Shown: piece by piece, positions 42,633-50,659 of the stretch
How positions within the stretch are numbered: the stretch's first letter is position 1
Layout: every line of letters begins with the position of its first letter
Source of the DNA: Candidatus Epulonipiscium sp.
GTDB lineage: Bacteria > Bacillota > Clostridia > Lachnospirales > JAAYNZ01
Direction of reading: 5' to 3'
Assembly: GCA_012799415.1 (NCBI GenBank)
Contig: JAAZLH010000120.1
Location: 1-50,659, forward strand
DNA length: 50,659 nt
The notes under the pieces: model-generated
Database searches by the model: none
Told to the model about the DNA's origin: nothing
What the model saw: only the letters and a program-made list of their open reading frames with translations
Position numbers and translations under genes: made by a program

Positions 42633-42698
42633 GCTAAAAGACTTCTTTTATTGAAACACGTATATATTAGCAAGAACAAAAACAAGGAGGATTTTATA

Positions 42699-43115
42699 AT
42701 GAGAGAAGAAAGAATGTTAATTTTACGATTGTTACAAGAAAATAAAATTACTGCCGAAGAAGCAGAAAAGCTTTTAACTGCCCTAAATCAAGGTAATGTA
42801 GATGAAAAGGATAAATCATCTAAAAACCGTACAAAAGAAATGGAAAACAAGTTGAAGGATTTGGGTGATACACTAGAAGATTGGAGTAAAGATTTCAGTA
42901 AGAAGTTAGATAATATTGTAAAAGAGGTAGAACCTAAACTTAAAAAGGTGACAAAAATTGTAGTAGATAAAACCACATCAGCATTTGATGAAATTAGCAA
43001 AGAATTTAAAAAAGAAGATCATTGCTGTAGTAATAATGGATCGGATGATGATTTTGATGATGACGATTCCTATGAAGATTATAGTGCCTATGATAGTAAT
43101 GACCAGCAAGAATAA
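42699..43115 (+). CDS. SHOCT-like domain protein with acidic C-terminus
   Basis: MREERMLILRLLQENKITAEEAEKLLTAL; RBS aaggagg before 42699 (track starts 42651); C-terminal DDDFDDDDSYED. Confidence 0.75.
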   Translation: MREERMLILRLLQENKITAEEAEKLLTALNQGNVDEKDKSSKNRTKEMENKLKDLGDTLEDWSKDFSKKLDNIVKEVEPKLKKVTKIVVDKTTSAFDEISKEFKKEDHCCSNNGSDDDFDDDDSYEDYSAYDSNDQQE

Positions 43116-43125
43116 ACATACTTTG

Positions 43126-43189
43126 CACCAATAGAAATCCCCTTAGAAGCTTCTTTTTAAAGAAGCTTCTAAGGGGATTTCTATTGGTG
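43126..43189. terminator. bidirectional terminator: perfect 31-bp-arm hairpin between convergent genes
   Basis: caccaatagaaatccccttagaagcttcttt-tt-aaagaagcttctaaggggatttctattggtg. Confidence 0.9.
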
Positions 43190-43265
43190 GAATAGGCAAG
43201 TTGGCCTTGCTTGCAGAAGTTCTAAATTACCTAGCTCATTTAAAAAATATTTTTCAGTTTTCTTA
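43188..43265. repeat. dispersed intergenic repeat, diverged copy D
   Basis: ggaataggcaagttggccttgcttgcagaagttctaaattacctagctcatttaaaaaatattttt; shares ttgcttgcag and ctagctcattt with copies A/B. Confidence 0.55.
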
Positions 43266-43273
43266 ACAAAAGA

Positions 43274-44131
43274 TTATTCAGGGTTAACATGAACCACTAC
43301 ATCTTCAATTTGCGGGAGATCTTTGAGTTGTTGTTTGATTTCTGCCGCTACACTATGTCCCTCATACACTGTCATGGTCGCAGGTACGGATACCTTTACC
43401 AGAAGAATAAATGATAACCCTACAGGTTTAGCTCTAACATCATCTACATGACAAACACCTGGTACTTTTTTCATGATTTCAATAAGATCTTTTTTAACTT
43501 TTTCATCGATATTAGAATCCATTAAAACACCATAGGCGCTGATAAAAATCTGAATCCCAGTGTAAGCAATCCAAAGAGCAATTCCCATACCAACAAAAGC
43601 GTCTACCCAATAGATTTTCCATGAACCTAAGAATATACTAAGCAAAGTAGAGAGGGTAACAAAAACATCATTACGATGATCCTCTGCATTTGCTAAGACC
43701 AAAAGATTTTCTTGTGTTCGTCCTATCTTTCTACAAAATAAAAACAAAGAGGCTTTTACAATAATAGTAATTAATGCTACGAGCAACAACCAAATGGAAA
43801 AAACAAAATTATTTTGGGTTTGCCAAGATTGCAAAGAGTTCCGGAAAATTTGGTAAGCTACTAATAAAAGAGAAAGACTAATAATTAGAGAAAAAATATA
43901 TTCAGCTTTTCCATGACCAAAAGGATGCTCCTCGTCATGAGGACGACTTGAAATCCAATTACCAATATAAGTCATAATAGAAGAAAAAACATCACCAGCA
44001 CTATTAAGTCCATCAGCGATCATGGCTTGGCTATGACTTATAACTCCTACACTTAATTTTAGAACAAGCAATACGATATTAGATAAAATACCTAGTAGGG
44101 CCACTTTTTTTGTTGATTTATAACGATCCAT
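43274..44131 (-). CDS. cation diffusion facilitator family transporter
   Basis: MIADGLNSAGDVFSSIMTYIGNWISSRPHDEEHPFGHGKAEYIFSL; ANAEDHRNDVFVTL; HVDDVRAKPVGLSF. Confidence 0.95.
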   Translation of the reverse strand: MDRYKSTKKVALLGILSNIVLLVLKLSVGVISHSQAMIADGLNSAGDVFSSIMTYIGNWISSRPHDEEHPFGHGKAEYIFSLIISLSLLLVAYQIFRNSLQSWQTQNNFVFSIWLLLVALITIIVKASLFLFCRKIGRTQENLLVLANAEDHRNDVFVTLSTLLSIFLGSWKIYWVDAFVGMGIALWIAYTGIQIFISAYGVLMDSNIDEKVKKDLIEIMKKVPGVCHVDDVRAKPVGLSFILLVKVSVPATMTVYEGHSVAAEIKQQLKDLPQIEDVVVHVNPE

Positions 44132-44160
44132 AGACGAACCTCATTTCATTTTCTTACGTA

Positions 44161-44215
44161 CTATAGGAAATCAGATTTTCCTAGTTCATTTGAAAAGGTG
44201 TATTTTAAAACTTTT
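44161..44215. repeat. dispersed intergenic repeat, short copy E
   Basis: ataggaaatcagattttcctagttcatttgaaaaggtgtatttt. Confidence 0.5.
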
Positions 44216-44322
44216 TATGTATTAGATTTAAATCCAGCTAAATGCAAAGAGTGTCACATTGACAAATAATAGCTTGTGTCTTACTATGATATTAAAGAGC
44301 ATTCTCAAAAACCTTTATATAG

Positions 44323-44352
44323 AAATAAGAGATGCAATTGCATCTCTTATTT
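44323..44352 (-). terminator. palindromic terminator of the 6S RNA gene
   Basis: aaataagagatgcaattgcatctcttattt perfect palindrome immediately 3' of the 6S RNA on the minus strand. Confidence 0.8.
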
Positions 44353-44563
44353 AAATTTTGTATGACCCGAAATGCCGTTCCTGCATTTTGACACCTAGCC
44401 AAGCTAGGTGGGTGTTCGTAGCAGAGCTTTTGTCTTCCTAAAAGACCAAAGTCTTAGGCATGACATCCCTTCTGACGTGTGGAACTCCCTTATAAATGAT
44501 GTAGGTTCAAAATAACAGGTTGTCGAACATCTCAGGAAATAATCAAATTTAATATCTGATCGT
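44353..44563 (-). ncRNA. ssrS: 6S RNA
   Basis: Minus strand: cctgagatgttcgacaacc ... ggaacggcatttcggg; ends pair CCUGAGAUG/CAUUUCGGG as in the 6S closing stem; ~210 nt with own promoter and terminator. Confidence 0.85.
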
Positions 44564-44569
44564 ATATTT

Positions 44570-44598
44570 ATTATAGCGAACTATGTTCTGTTTTGCAA
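44570..44598 (-). promoter_or_regulatory. SigA promoter of the 6S RNA gene
   Basis: Minus strand TTGCAA - 17 nt - TATAAT, predicted +1 near 44563. Confidence 0.8.
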
Positions 44599-44651
44599 GG
44601 GAAAAAAAGAAATGTAAAAAAATTACTTTTTAAAAGAAAGGCGCGTATCAA

Positions 44652-45284
44652 ATGAACTTAACAGAAAGACAAAAACAGATGATTGCAATTGTAAAGAAAG
44701 AAGGACCTATTACAGCTCATAAAATTGCTGAGATCCTAGGATATTCACGCTCAACCCTTCGTTCAGATCTAAATATATTAACTCATTTAAATATTTTTGA
44801 AGCAAAGCCTAAAGTAGGATATGTATTAAACGAAGAACCTATGGTACAGAATCAAGGTAAAATTCCTCAATTTTCTTTTCCGGTTAAGAAAGTCAAGTCT
44901 CCTGCTGTTTGTATTACAGAAAATAGTTCTGTTTATGAATCCATCGTTCAGATGTTTTTACATGATGCAGGTACTATTTTTGTTGTTGATGAAAATGAAT
45001 ATTTATCTGGTATTGTATCACGTAAAGATTTTCTAAAAAGTATTTTAGGTCATGTGCAAATTCAAGACATTCCTGTTGGTGTAATCATGACGCGGATGCC
45101 TAATATTATTATAACTACAGATGAAGAAACAATTTTAGAAGCGGCAAAAAAGATTATTCATCATAAAATTGATGCATTGCCTGTTGTCGAACAAGTAGGT
45201 GAAGGGCAATATAGAATTACTGGTCGTATTTCTAAGACAACACTTTCAAATTTATTTTTAGATATCGGTCAAGAAAGAATGTGA
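44652..45284 (+). CDS. ccpN: HTH + CBS-pair transcriptional repressor, CcpN family
   Basis: LTERQKQMIAIVKKEGPITAHKIAEILGYSRSTLRSDLNILTHLNIFEAKPKVGYVL followed by two CBS domains. Confidence 0.88.
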   Translation: MNLTERQKQMIAIVKKEGPITAHKIAEILGYSRSTLRSDLNILTHLNIFEAKPKVGYVLNEEPMVQNQGKIPQFSFPVKKVKSPAVCITENSSVYESIVQMFLHDAGTIFVVDENEYLSGIVSRKDFLKSILGHVQIQDIPVGVIMTRMPNIIITTDEETILEAAKKIIHHKIDALPVVEQVGEGQYRITGRISKTTLSNLFLDIGQERM

Positions 45285-45596
45285 TAAAATAAACATATCT
45301 TGATTTCCAACTCAATATGGTGTACTATATTAAAGAATCTAAAAAATAAGGCGCTCTATTGAGAAGGAAAACTTATAATAAACAAATAAAATACATATAT
45401 ATTCTACAAATAGTGCGTATAAACTAAGACTTACTCCAGAGGGAGTTCTAACTCCTACTGAACGCGAAGGCGGTGAACTAGTACCCTTATGGTATGTTAT
45501 CTCGTGTAGTATAAGGATTGAGAGTTCCTTGACTAAACAGATAAAATATGGTAAAAGATGTAGTAACTACTAACGTTTTAAGATGAGGAGAGAAGA

Positions 45597-46850
45597 ATGA
45601 CAATGCAAAAAGGTAATTGTTTGGTGGGACAGTCTGGAGGACCAACGGCTGCTATTAATGCGAGCTTACTAGGTGTAATCCAGGGAGCCTTAAAAGATCC
45701 GATGATTGAAAAGATCTATGGTATGGTAAATGGAATAGAAGGATTTTTAAAAAAGAACTTTCTAAATTTAAGTGATTTGTTTCAAGAAGTGGAACAACAG
45801 GAACTTCTTAAAACCACACCAGCTATGTATTTAGGTTCATGTCGATATAAACTGGCGTCTAAACAAGAAAACCCAGGTTTATATGAAGAAATTTTTAACC
45901 AATTCAAGGAAATGAATATACGGTATTTCTTCTATATTGGTGGTAATGATTCTATGGATACGGTTTGGAAGTTATCACAATATGCGAAGGAAATTTCTTA
46001 TCCGATACAAATTATTGGCGTTCCAAAAACCATTGATAACGATTTAGCTGGCACAGATCATACACCTGGATTTGGTTCTGCTGCTAAATATGTAGCGACA
46101 TCTTTGTTAGAAATTATTCATGATACATATATTTATGATATTCCTTCTGTTACTATCGTAGAAATTATGGGACGTAATGCTGGATGGTTAGCAGCTGCCA
46201 GTGCCTTGGCAAAAAAGGGGTATCACCACAGCCCAGATTTAATTTACCTTCCCGAGGTTCCCTTTAATACCTACGAATTTTTAAAAGATATTCGAGAACT
46301 ACAAAAAGTGAAAAAAAATATTATTGTTGCAGTGTCAGAAGGTATTAAGGATCAACATGGTCAATATATAGGAGCTCAAAATATAGGTCAAGGAACAGAC
46401 GCTTTCGGCCATGCCCAATTGCGTGGTGCAGGGAAGGCAGTAGAATATATGGTTAAAAATGCTTTAGGTTGTAAAGTACGTTCTATAGAATTAAGTGTAC
46501 TTCAAAGGAGTGCTTCGCATATTGCTTCAGCTACAGATTTAGATGAAGCTCAGTGGATCGGGCAAGAAGCTGTGAAGGCCGCAGAAAATGGCGTTACAGG
46601 CCATATGATGGTTTTTGAACGTATATCGCAAGAACCTTATCGTCTACAGGTGGGCTCCGTTCCTGTAGAGAAGGTAGCAAACTTAGAGAGGGTTGTACCC
46701 AGAGAATGGATTAATGAAAAAGGAAACAATGTAACGCAAGAAATGATAGATTATCTTCAGCCTCTTATATTAGGAGAAGTATCTGTGCCTTATTGCCAGG
46801 GTATCCCTAAATATGTAGATATTTCTCATCTTCATTCTCAGAAGAACTAG
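45597..46850 (+). CDS. 6-phosphofructokinase, PPi-dependent type
   Basis: GGNDSMDT and PKTIDNDLAGTDHTPGFGSAAKY motifs, IMGRNAGWLAAASAL; RBS gaggaga. Confidence 0.93.
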   Translation: MTMQKGNCLVGQSGGPTAAINASLLGVIQGALKDPMIEKIYGMVNGIEGFLKKNFLNLSDLFQEVEQQELLKTTPAMYLGSCRYKLASKQENPGLYEEIFNQFKEMNIRYFFYIGGNDSMDTVWKLSQYAKEISYPIQIIGVPKTIDNDLAGTDHTPGFGSAAKYVATSLLEIIHDTYIYDIPSVTIVEIMGRNAGWLAAASALAKKGYHHSPDLIYLPEVPFNTYEFLKDIRELQKVKKNIIVAVSEGIKDQHGQYIGAQNIGQGTDAFGHAQLRGAGKAVEYMVKNALGCKVRSIELSVLQRSASHIASATDLDEAQWIGQEAVKAAENGVTGHMMVFERISQEPYRLQVGSVPVEKVANLERVVPREWINEKGNNVTQEMIDYLQPLILGEVSVPYCQGIPKYVDISHLHSQKN

Positions 46851-46896
46851 GAAATATCATACCCAGCCTAAAAAATACACAGATTGATCACTTAAA

Positions 46897-46933
46897 ACAG
46901 CCTCCTAATCATCAAGAGAGGCTGTTTTTTCAT
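46897..46933 (+). terminator. rho-independent terminator
   Basis: aaaacagcctc ... gaggctgttttttc. Confidence 0.85.
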
Positions 46934-47076
46934 TCCAAAGACTCTCAACTAATGATATAATGAATGGGGTTAAGTGATAAAATTCATGTAGCAAACATAA
47001 AATAGCTATATAATACATATGACAACCTTTTAAATTAGCTTGAGATAGGTAAAGGAAAGAAAGGACGAAAAGAAAA

Positions 47077-49578
47077 ATGGGTAAAGGACTTAGAAGAATA
47101 TTATTGTTCAGCTTATTATGGATTAGTATTGCATTGACTAGCTGTACTTTGAACTTTAATGAAATAAAACAACGGTCTGACCAAGTTGAAGGTCCATCTA
47201 CGTCTCCCTTGCCAATAGATAATTCTGCCACAAGTCAGGGGAAGAAAGTGATGAACATTCCTGTCAGTAGAGCAATTGCAGCAAAGATGATTGCTCTAAC
47301 TTTTAATGATCCAGGAGATATTGTCGCCTTAGATCGAGAAATAAAATTTGACGATACAGATCCAAGTAAATGGTATGACATTTATATTAATGCAGCTGTG
47401 ATTCAAGGTTTTATGAATGGTACAGATCAAAAATTTTTCTCTCCTTTAGATCCTTTAAGTATGGAACAAGCATCTTTTCTTTTACAACGTATCAACCCAG
47501 AAGAACCTACTACTTTTATTCCTTTAACGGAGGAAAATAGAAAGGAGCCTATTTCTTATGATCAATGGGTAGAAGCCTATTTATCTTGTTTAGAAAAAGG
47601 AAAAAAAGATCAAACTCTTCAGCAAGCTTATGGCCTTGTAACAAGAAGCTTGGTGATTATAGGAACACCAGCTAATACCCCAGAACTTCCACCCTGGAGC
47701 ATGGGGACGGATCAAGGTATTTATGGATTTTCTGGATTAGTTATGGATAGTTATATGGATCAAAAAGTTAGGTTACTCGTAAGAGGTACTGAAATAGTTG
47801 CTTTTTTAGATCTTATCGAAGAAAATCCTACGCTAAATCATGTTTATGTACAAGAAATGACACACGAGGCAATTACAATTTTTCTTGGTGGTATTAAGCG
47901 TAGTTATCCCTATGATGGAAATAATATCACACATATAGGGGAGATTGCTGATTTAACTTTACAAAAGGGAGTAATAACAGATGCGGAAAGTTTTTCTACG
48001 GAATTTAGAGACCGAATTTTGCGTGTAGGAACGACTGATATGGAACTAGAAAACCATAAATTAGTTGAATTTTGGGATGATGTAAAAATCTATTCTACAA
48101 TAGGGGATAAGCTGACTTGGAAAGGGAAATCTGCCTTGATTGTGGGGACTAATATTGCACGTTTTGTTGTAAAAGATGATAAAATATGTGCAGCTATTAT
48201 TGATCAATCTGCATCTTTATCTAATATAAGGGTAGCTTTACACACTACAGATTTTAATGGATTGTTGCACAAAGAAGTAAAAATTAGTGGGGCAGAAGGG
48301 TTTATTGTTCAACATGGGCAAGAGGAAACAGCTTTTGAGAGTGGAGAAGTGTTTGTTATTAACTCGCAAACAGTATGGGATACTGAAAAAGACCCAAGAA
48401 TTTATATCCGGCCTAAAACTTCCGAGGGAATGTTAGAAATACAAAACATTGTTCGTGGTTGGGGAGAAAATAGAAAGAGTCCTTCTTATCGAGGCATTTT
48501 AGAAATAAGCAAAAGTGAAGGAGGATATACTATTATCAATGAGGTTAATATTGAAGAATATCTTTATAGCGTGGTTCCAAGTGAAATGCCTGCATCTCAT
48601 GGTGTTGAAGCAGCTAAGGTTCAAGCTGTAACAGCCAGAAGTTATGCACATGCCCAGATGTATAGTAATCGCTATCATGCCTATGGTGGACATGTAGATG
48701 ATAGTACTTCCTGCCAAGTGTATAACAATACACCAGAAAATCCTATTTCTATTCAAGCTGTAACTGAAACGAAAGGCCAGGGAATTACATTTAAAGGTGA
48801 TGTAGTCAGTGCTAATTTCTTTTCTACTTCATCGGGTTATACAGCGAATGCAGGAGAGGTATGGCCTAATTATCAGACTCAGGCTTTTCCGGGGAGTACT
48901 CCACCTTATTTAGTTTCAAAAAAACAGTATGAAGAAGGTAACTACGGTGATATGAGTCAAGAAGAAAATGCATATCGTTTTTTGAAAACAAAGACGATCA
49001 ATGGTTATGATCAGAGCTTTCGCTGGTTTCGATGGGAAGTAACGATGACCCAAGATGAATTAAGTGCGTCTATCAATGCGAATCTAGAGCAAAGATATAG
49101 CGCTAAGCCTAAACTTGTCAAAACTTTAGATGAAAATAACATTTTTCGCATTCGCCCAGTTCAACATATTGGAGAACTCCAAGATATTCAAATTTATAAA
49201 AGAGGGCAAGGAGGAAATATTATGGAAATGATTCTTATTGGGACAGAAAAGACTGTAAAGATAGCGACAGAATATAATATCCGATATATCCTTCGTCCTA
49301 TGCAATACCTATCAGGCAAAAATCCCATTATTTTAACTCAAGCAGATAACACAGAAGTGGTAAATTTTTCAGCTATGCCATCGGCTTTCTTTGTTATGGA
49401 TAAGAAAAAAGATTCAGCAGGTAAACTGGAATCTATTACTTTTTATGGTGGAGGATATGGGCATGGGGTCGGCATGAGCCAAAATGGGGTAAAAGGTATG
49501 GTAGATAAAGGATATGATTATAAACAAATTTTACAACATTATTATCCAGGAACCCATGTAACCTCTATTTTTAATTAG
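47077..49578 (+). CDS. SpoIID/LytB domain lipoprotein with S-layer-homology-like N-terminal region
   Basis: Lipobox IALTSCTLN; EYLYSVVPSEMPASHGVEAAKVQAVTARSYAHAQ; GGGYGHGVGMSQNGVKGMVDKGYDYKQILQHYYPGT. Confidence 0.92.
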   Translation: MGKGLRRILLFSLLWISIALTSCTLNFNEIKQRSDQVEGPSTSPLPIDNSATSQGKKVMNIPVSRAIAAKMIALTFNDPGDIVALDREIKFDDTDPSKWYDIYINAAVIQGFMNGTDQKFFSPLDPLSMEQASFLLQRINPEEPTTFIPLTEENRKEPISYDQWVEAYLSCLEKGKKDQTLQQAYGLVTRSLVIIGTPANTPELPPWSMGTDQGIYGFSGLVMDSYMDQKVRLLVRGTEIVAFLDLIEENPTLNHVYVQEMTHEAITIFLGGIKRSYPYDGNNITHIGEIADLTLQKGVITDAESFSTEFRDRILRVGTTDMELENHKLVEFWDDVKIYSTIGDKLTWKGKSALIVGTNIARFVVKDDKICAAIIDQSASLSNIRVALHTTDFNGLLHKEVKISGAEGFIVQHGQEETAFESGEVFVINSQTVWDTEKDPRIYIRPKTSEGMLEIQNIVRGWGENRKSPSYRGILEISKSEGGYTIINEVNIEEYLYSVVPSEMPASHGVEAAKVQAVTARSYAHAQMYSNRYHAYGGHVDDSTSCQVYNNTPENPISIQAVTETKGQGITFKGDVVSANFFSTSSGYTANAGEVWPNYQTQAFPGSTPPYLVSKKQYEEGNYGDMSQEENAYRFLKTKTINGYDQSFRWFRWEVTMTQDELSASINANLEQRYSAKPKLVKTLDENNIFRIRPVQHIGELQDIQIYKRGQGGNIMEMILIGTEKTVKIATEYNIRYILRPMQYLSGKNPIILTQADNTEVVNFSAMPSAFFVMDKKKDSAGKLESITFYGGGYGHGVGMSQNGVKGMVDKGYDYKQILQHYYPGTHVTSIFN

Positions 49579-49603
49579 TAAAGATTTTTTCGTCTTATAT
49601 CAA

Positions 49604-49670
49604 TAAATTTCTTGAATAATAAATACCCCCTTCTGTTATAGAAGGGGGTATTTATTATTCAAGAAATTTA
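49604..49670. terminator. bidirectional terminator: perfect 31-bp-arm hairpin overlapping the 3' end of the YihY gene
   Basis: taaatttcttgaataataaatacccccttct / agaagggggtatttattattcaagaaattta. Confidence 0.9.
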
Positions 49671-50560
49671 AGCAATACCCTTTCCCAGAAAGCAATTCTG
49701 CCATCAAATCGTTTCTGAGGAGGTTTTTGCTGTTGTTTTTTTAAAAATGCTAAAGATGCATTAAATTCTCCACCCATAATAATGATGATACTACTAATAT
49801 ATAACCAGATAAGTAAAGCTATAATACCACCAATACTACCATATGTACTAGAAAAATTTGCGAAGTAATTCACATAAAAAGAAAAAAGTATAGAAACAAT
49901 AATCCAAGCAAAGGTAGCAAAAAGAGCTCCAGGTATAGATTCTTTTAAAGTTAACTGACGATTGGGAGTTGCTCGATATAAAAAAGCGAAAATAAGAATA
50001 AGAATACTTAAAGATAAAAGAAAACGGATTAGGCTCCATATCATTGTAAAGGCAGGGATGATTTGAAAAAAGTCAAAAAGATATTCACCTAGTGTATTTC
50101 CTATTACCAGAGTAGCAAATGTAAAAATAATCATTAAAGCAAGTGCGATAGTATAGACCAAAGCAATGCCACGAATATGCCAAAAAGGGCGAGTTTCTTC
50201 TTCATCATAAGCTTTATTGAGTCCTCGTATTACAGCAATAACACCTTTAGAAGCAGCCCAAAGAGTACCAAGCATACTAAAAGAAAGTAACGTTTGGCTA
50301 CGATTATCTACTAGACCCTTAGCAAAAGAAGTAATTAGTTCATATGTACTTTGAGGAACCAAATGGATAAAATTAAATAAAACTTGCTCACTGGTTAAAG
50401 GGGTATAGCTAAGTAAGGTCAAAAGAAAAATCAAAAATGGAAAAAAGGATAAAATTAGATAATAAGTAAGTTGGGCACCCAATGCAGGAACTTCATCTTC
50501 TCTAAAACGGCAAAAGAGATCATAAAAAAGATAAATCAGCTTCTTTTTGGACATAAGCAC
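49655..50560 (-). CDS. YihY/virulence factor BrkB family membrane protein
   Basis: EDEVPALGAQLTYYLILSFFPFLIFLLTLLSY; GSIGGIIALLIWLYISSIIIIMGGEFNA. Confidence 0.94.
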   Translation of the reverse strand: MLMSKKKLIYLFYDLFCRFREDEVPALGAQLTYYLILSFFPFLIFLLTLLSYTPLTSEQVLFNFIHLVPQSTYELITSFAKGLVDNRSQTLLSFSMLGTLWAASKGVIAVIRGLNKAYDEEETRPFWHIRGIALVYTIALALMIIFTFATLVIGNTLGEYLFDFFQIIPAFTMIWSLIRFLLSLSILILIFAFLYRATPNRQLTLKESIPGALFATFAWIIVSILFSFYVNYFANFSSTYGSIGGIIALLIWLYISSIIIIMGGEFNASLAFLKKQQQKPPQKRFDGRIAFWERVLLKFLE

Positions 50561-50590
50561 CTATCCTTTCGTATTGATCTATTTATTATA

Positions 50591-50620
50591 CCAAAAAACC
50601 ACCTATCAAAAAGGTGGAAG
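50591..50620 (-). terminator. rho-independent terminator of rnpB
   Basis: Minus strand cttccaccttttt-gataggtggttttttgg. Confidence 0.8.
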
Positions 50621-50624
50621 TTAT

Positions 50625-50659
50625 CATACTTGAGCAAGTCTATAAGCCGAGTTCTGTAT
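50625..50659 (-). ncRNA. rnpB: RNase P RNA, 3' end only (truncated by window edge)
   Basis: Minus strand atacagaactcggcttatagacttgctcaag carries the conserved GAACTCGGCTTATAG 3' segment; terminator follows. Confidence 0.85.

Noticed and set aside
45410-45550. Possible T-box, tRNA or known riboswitch upstream of the phosphofructokinase
   Set aside because: No T-box GGTGGTACCGCG-type core, no tRNA cloverleaf, and no class-specific riboswitch core recognised; kept only as an unassigned structured candidate.
46905-47231. 108-aa minus-strand ORF overlapping terminator and SpoIID start
   Set aside because: Overlaps a terminator and a lipoprotein signal sequence; no support.

Overview
AT-rich Firmicutes/Clostridia-type chromosomal window. 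Positions ~1-36 kb hold a large glycan-utilisation locus: Gfo/Idh/MocA and sugar isomerase/epimerase-like genes, CutC-like, two LacI regulators, two ABC permease pairs with two solute-binding proteins (one of them ~955 aa), an NHL/TPR-like membrane protein, a Yip1-like protein, a DUF5696-like protein, GH29 fucosidase, GH38 alpha-mannosidase, GH130 mannoside phosphorylase, a PHP-domain protein, a GH2 enzyme, a GH109-like NAD-dependent enzyme and an AraC regulator. Positions ~31.6-50.6 kb are mostly housekeeping: rnr, a DUF4153-like membrane protein, hpt, PspC, thrC, an M42 peptidase, a flavin reductase, a SHOCT-like protein, a CDF transporter, a CcpN-like repressor, a PPi-type phosphofructokinase, SpoIID/LytB and YihY. 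Two structured RNAs are recognisable on the minus strand: a 6S RNA (~44353-44563) with its own promoter, and the 3' end of rnpB at the right edge. Main items for a second look: (1) the surface/transport module NHL-Yip1-DUF5696 placed between two permease pairs; (2) a deletion-like junction at ~29360 that fuses a truncated sensor gene to the C-terminal part of a GH95 fucosidase; (3) a dispersed ~60-75 bp intergenic palindromic repeat family; (4) two perfect 31-bp-arm hairpins at convergent gene ends; (5) a long repeat-bearing leader and an unassigned structured intergenic region upstream of the phosphofructokinase gene. Family assignments are from motif recognition by eye; no searches were run.
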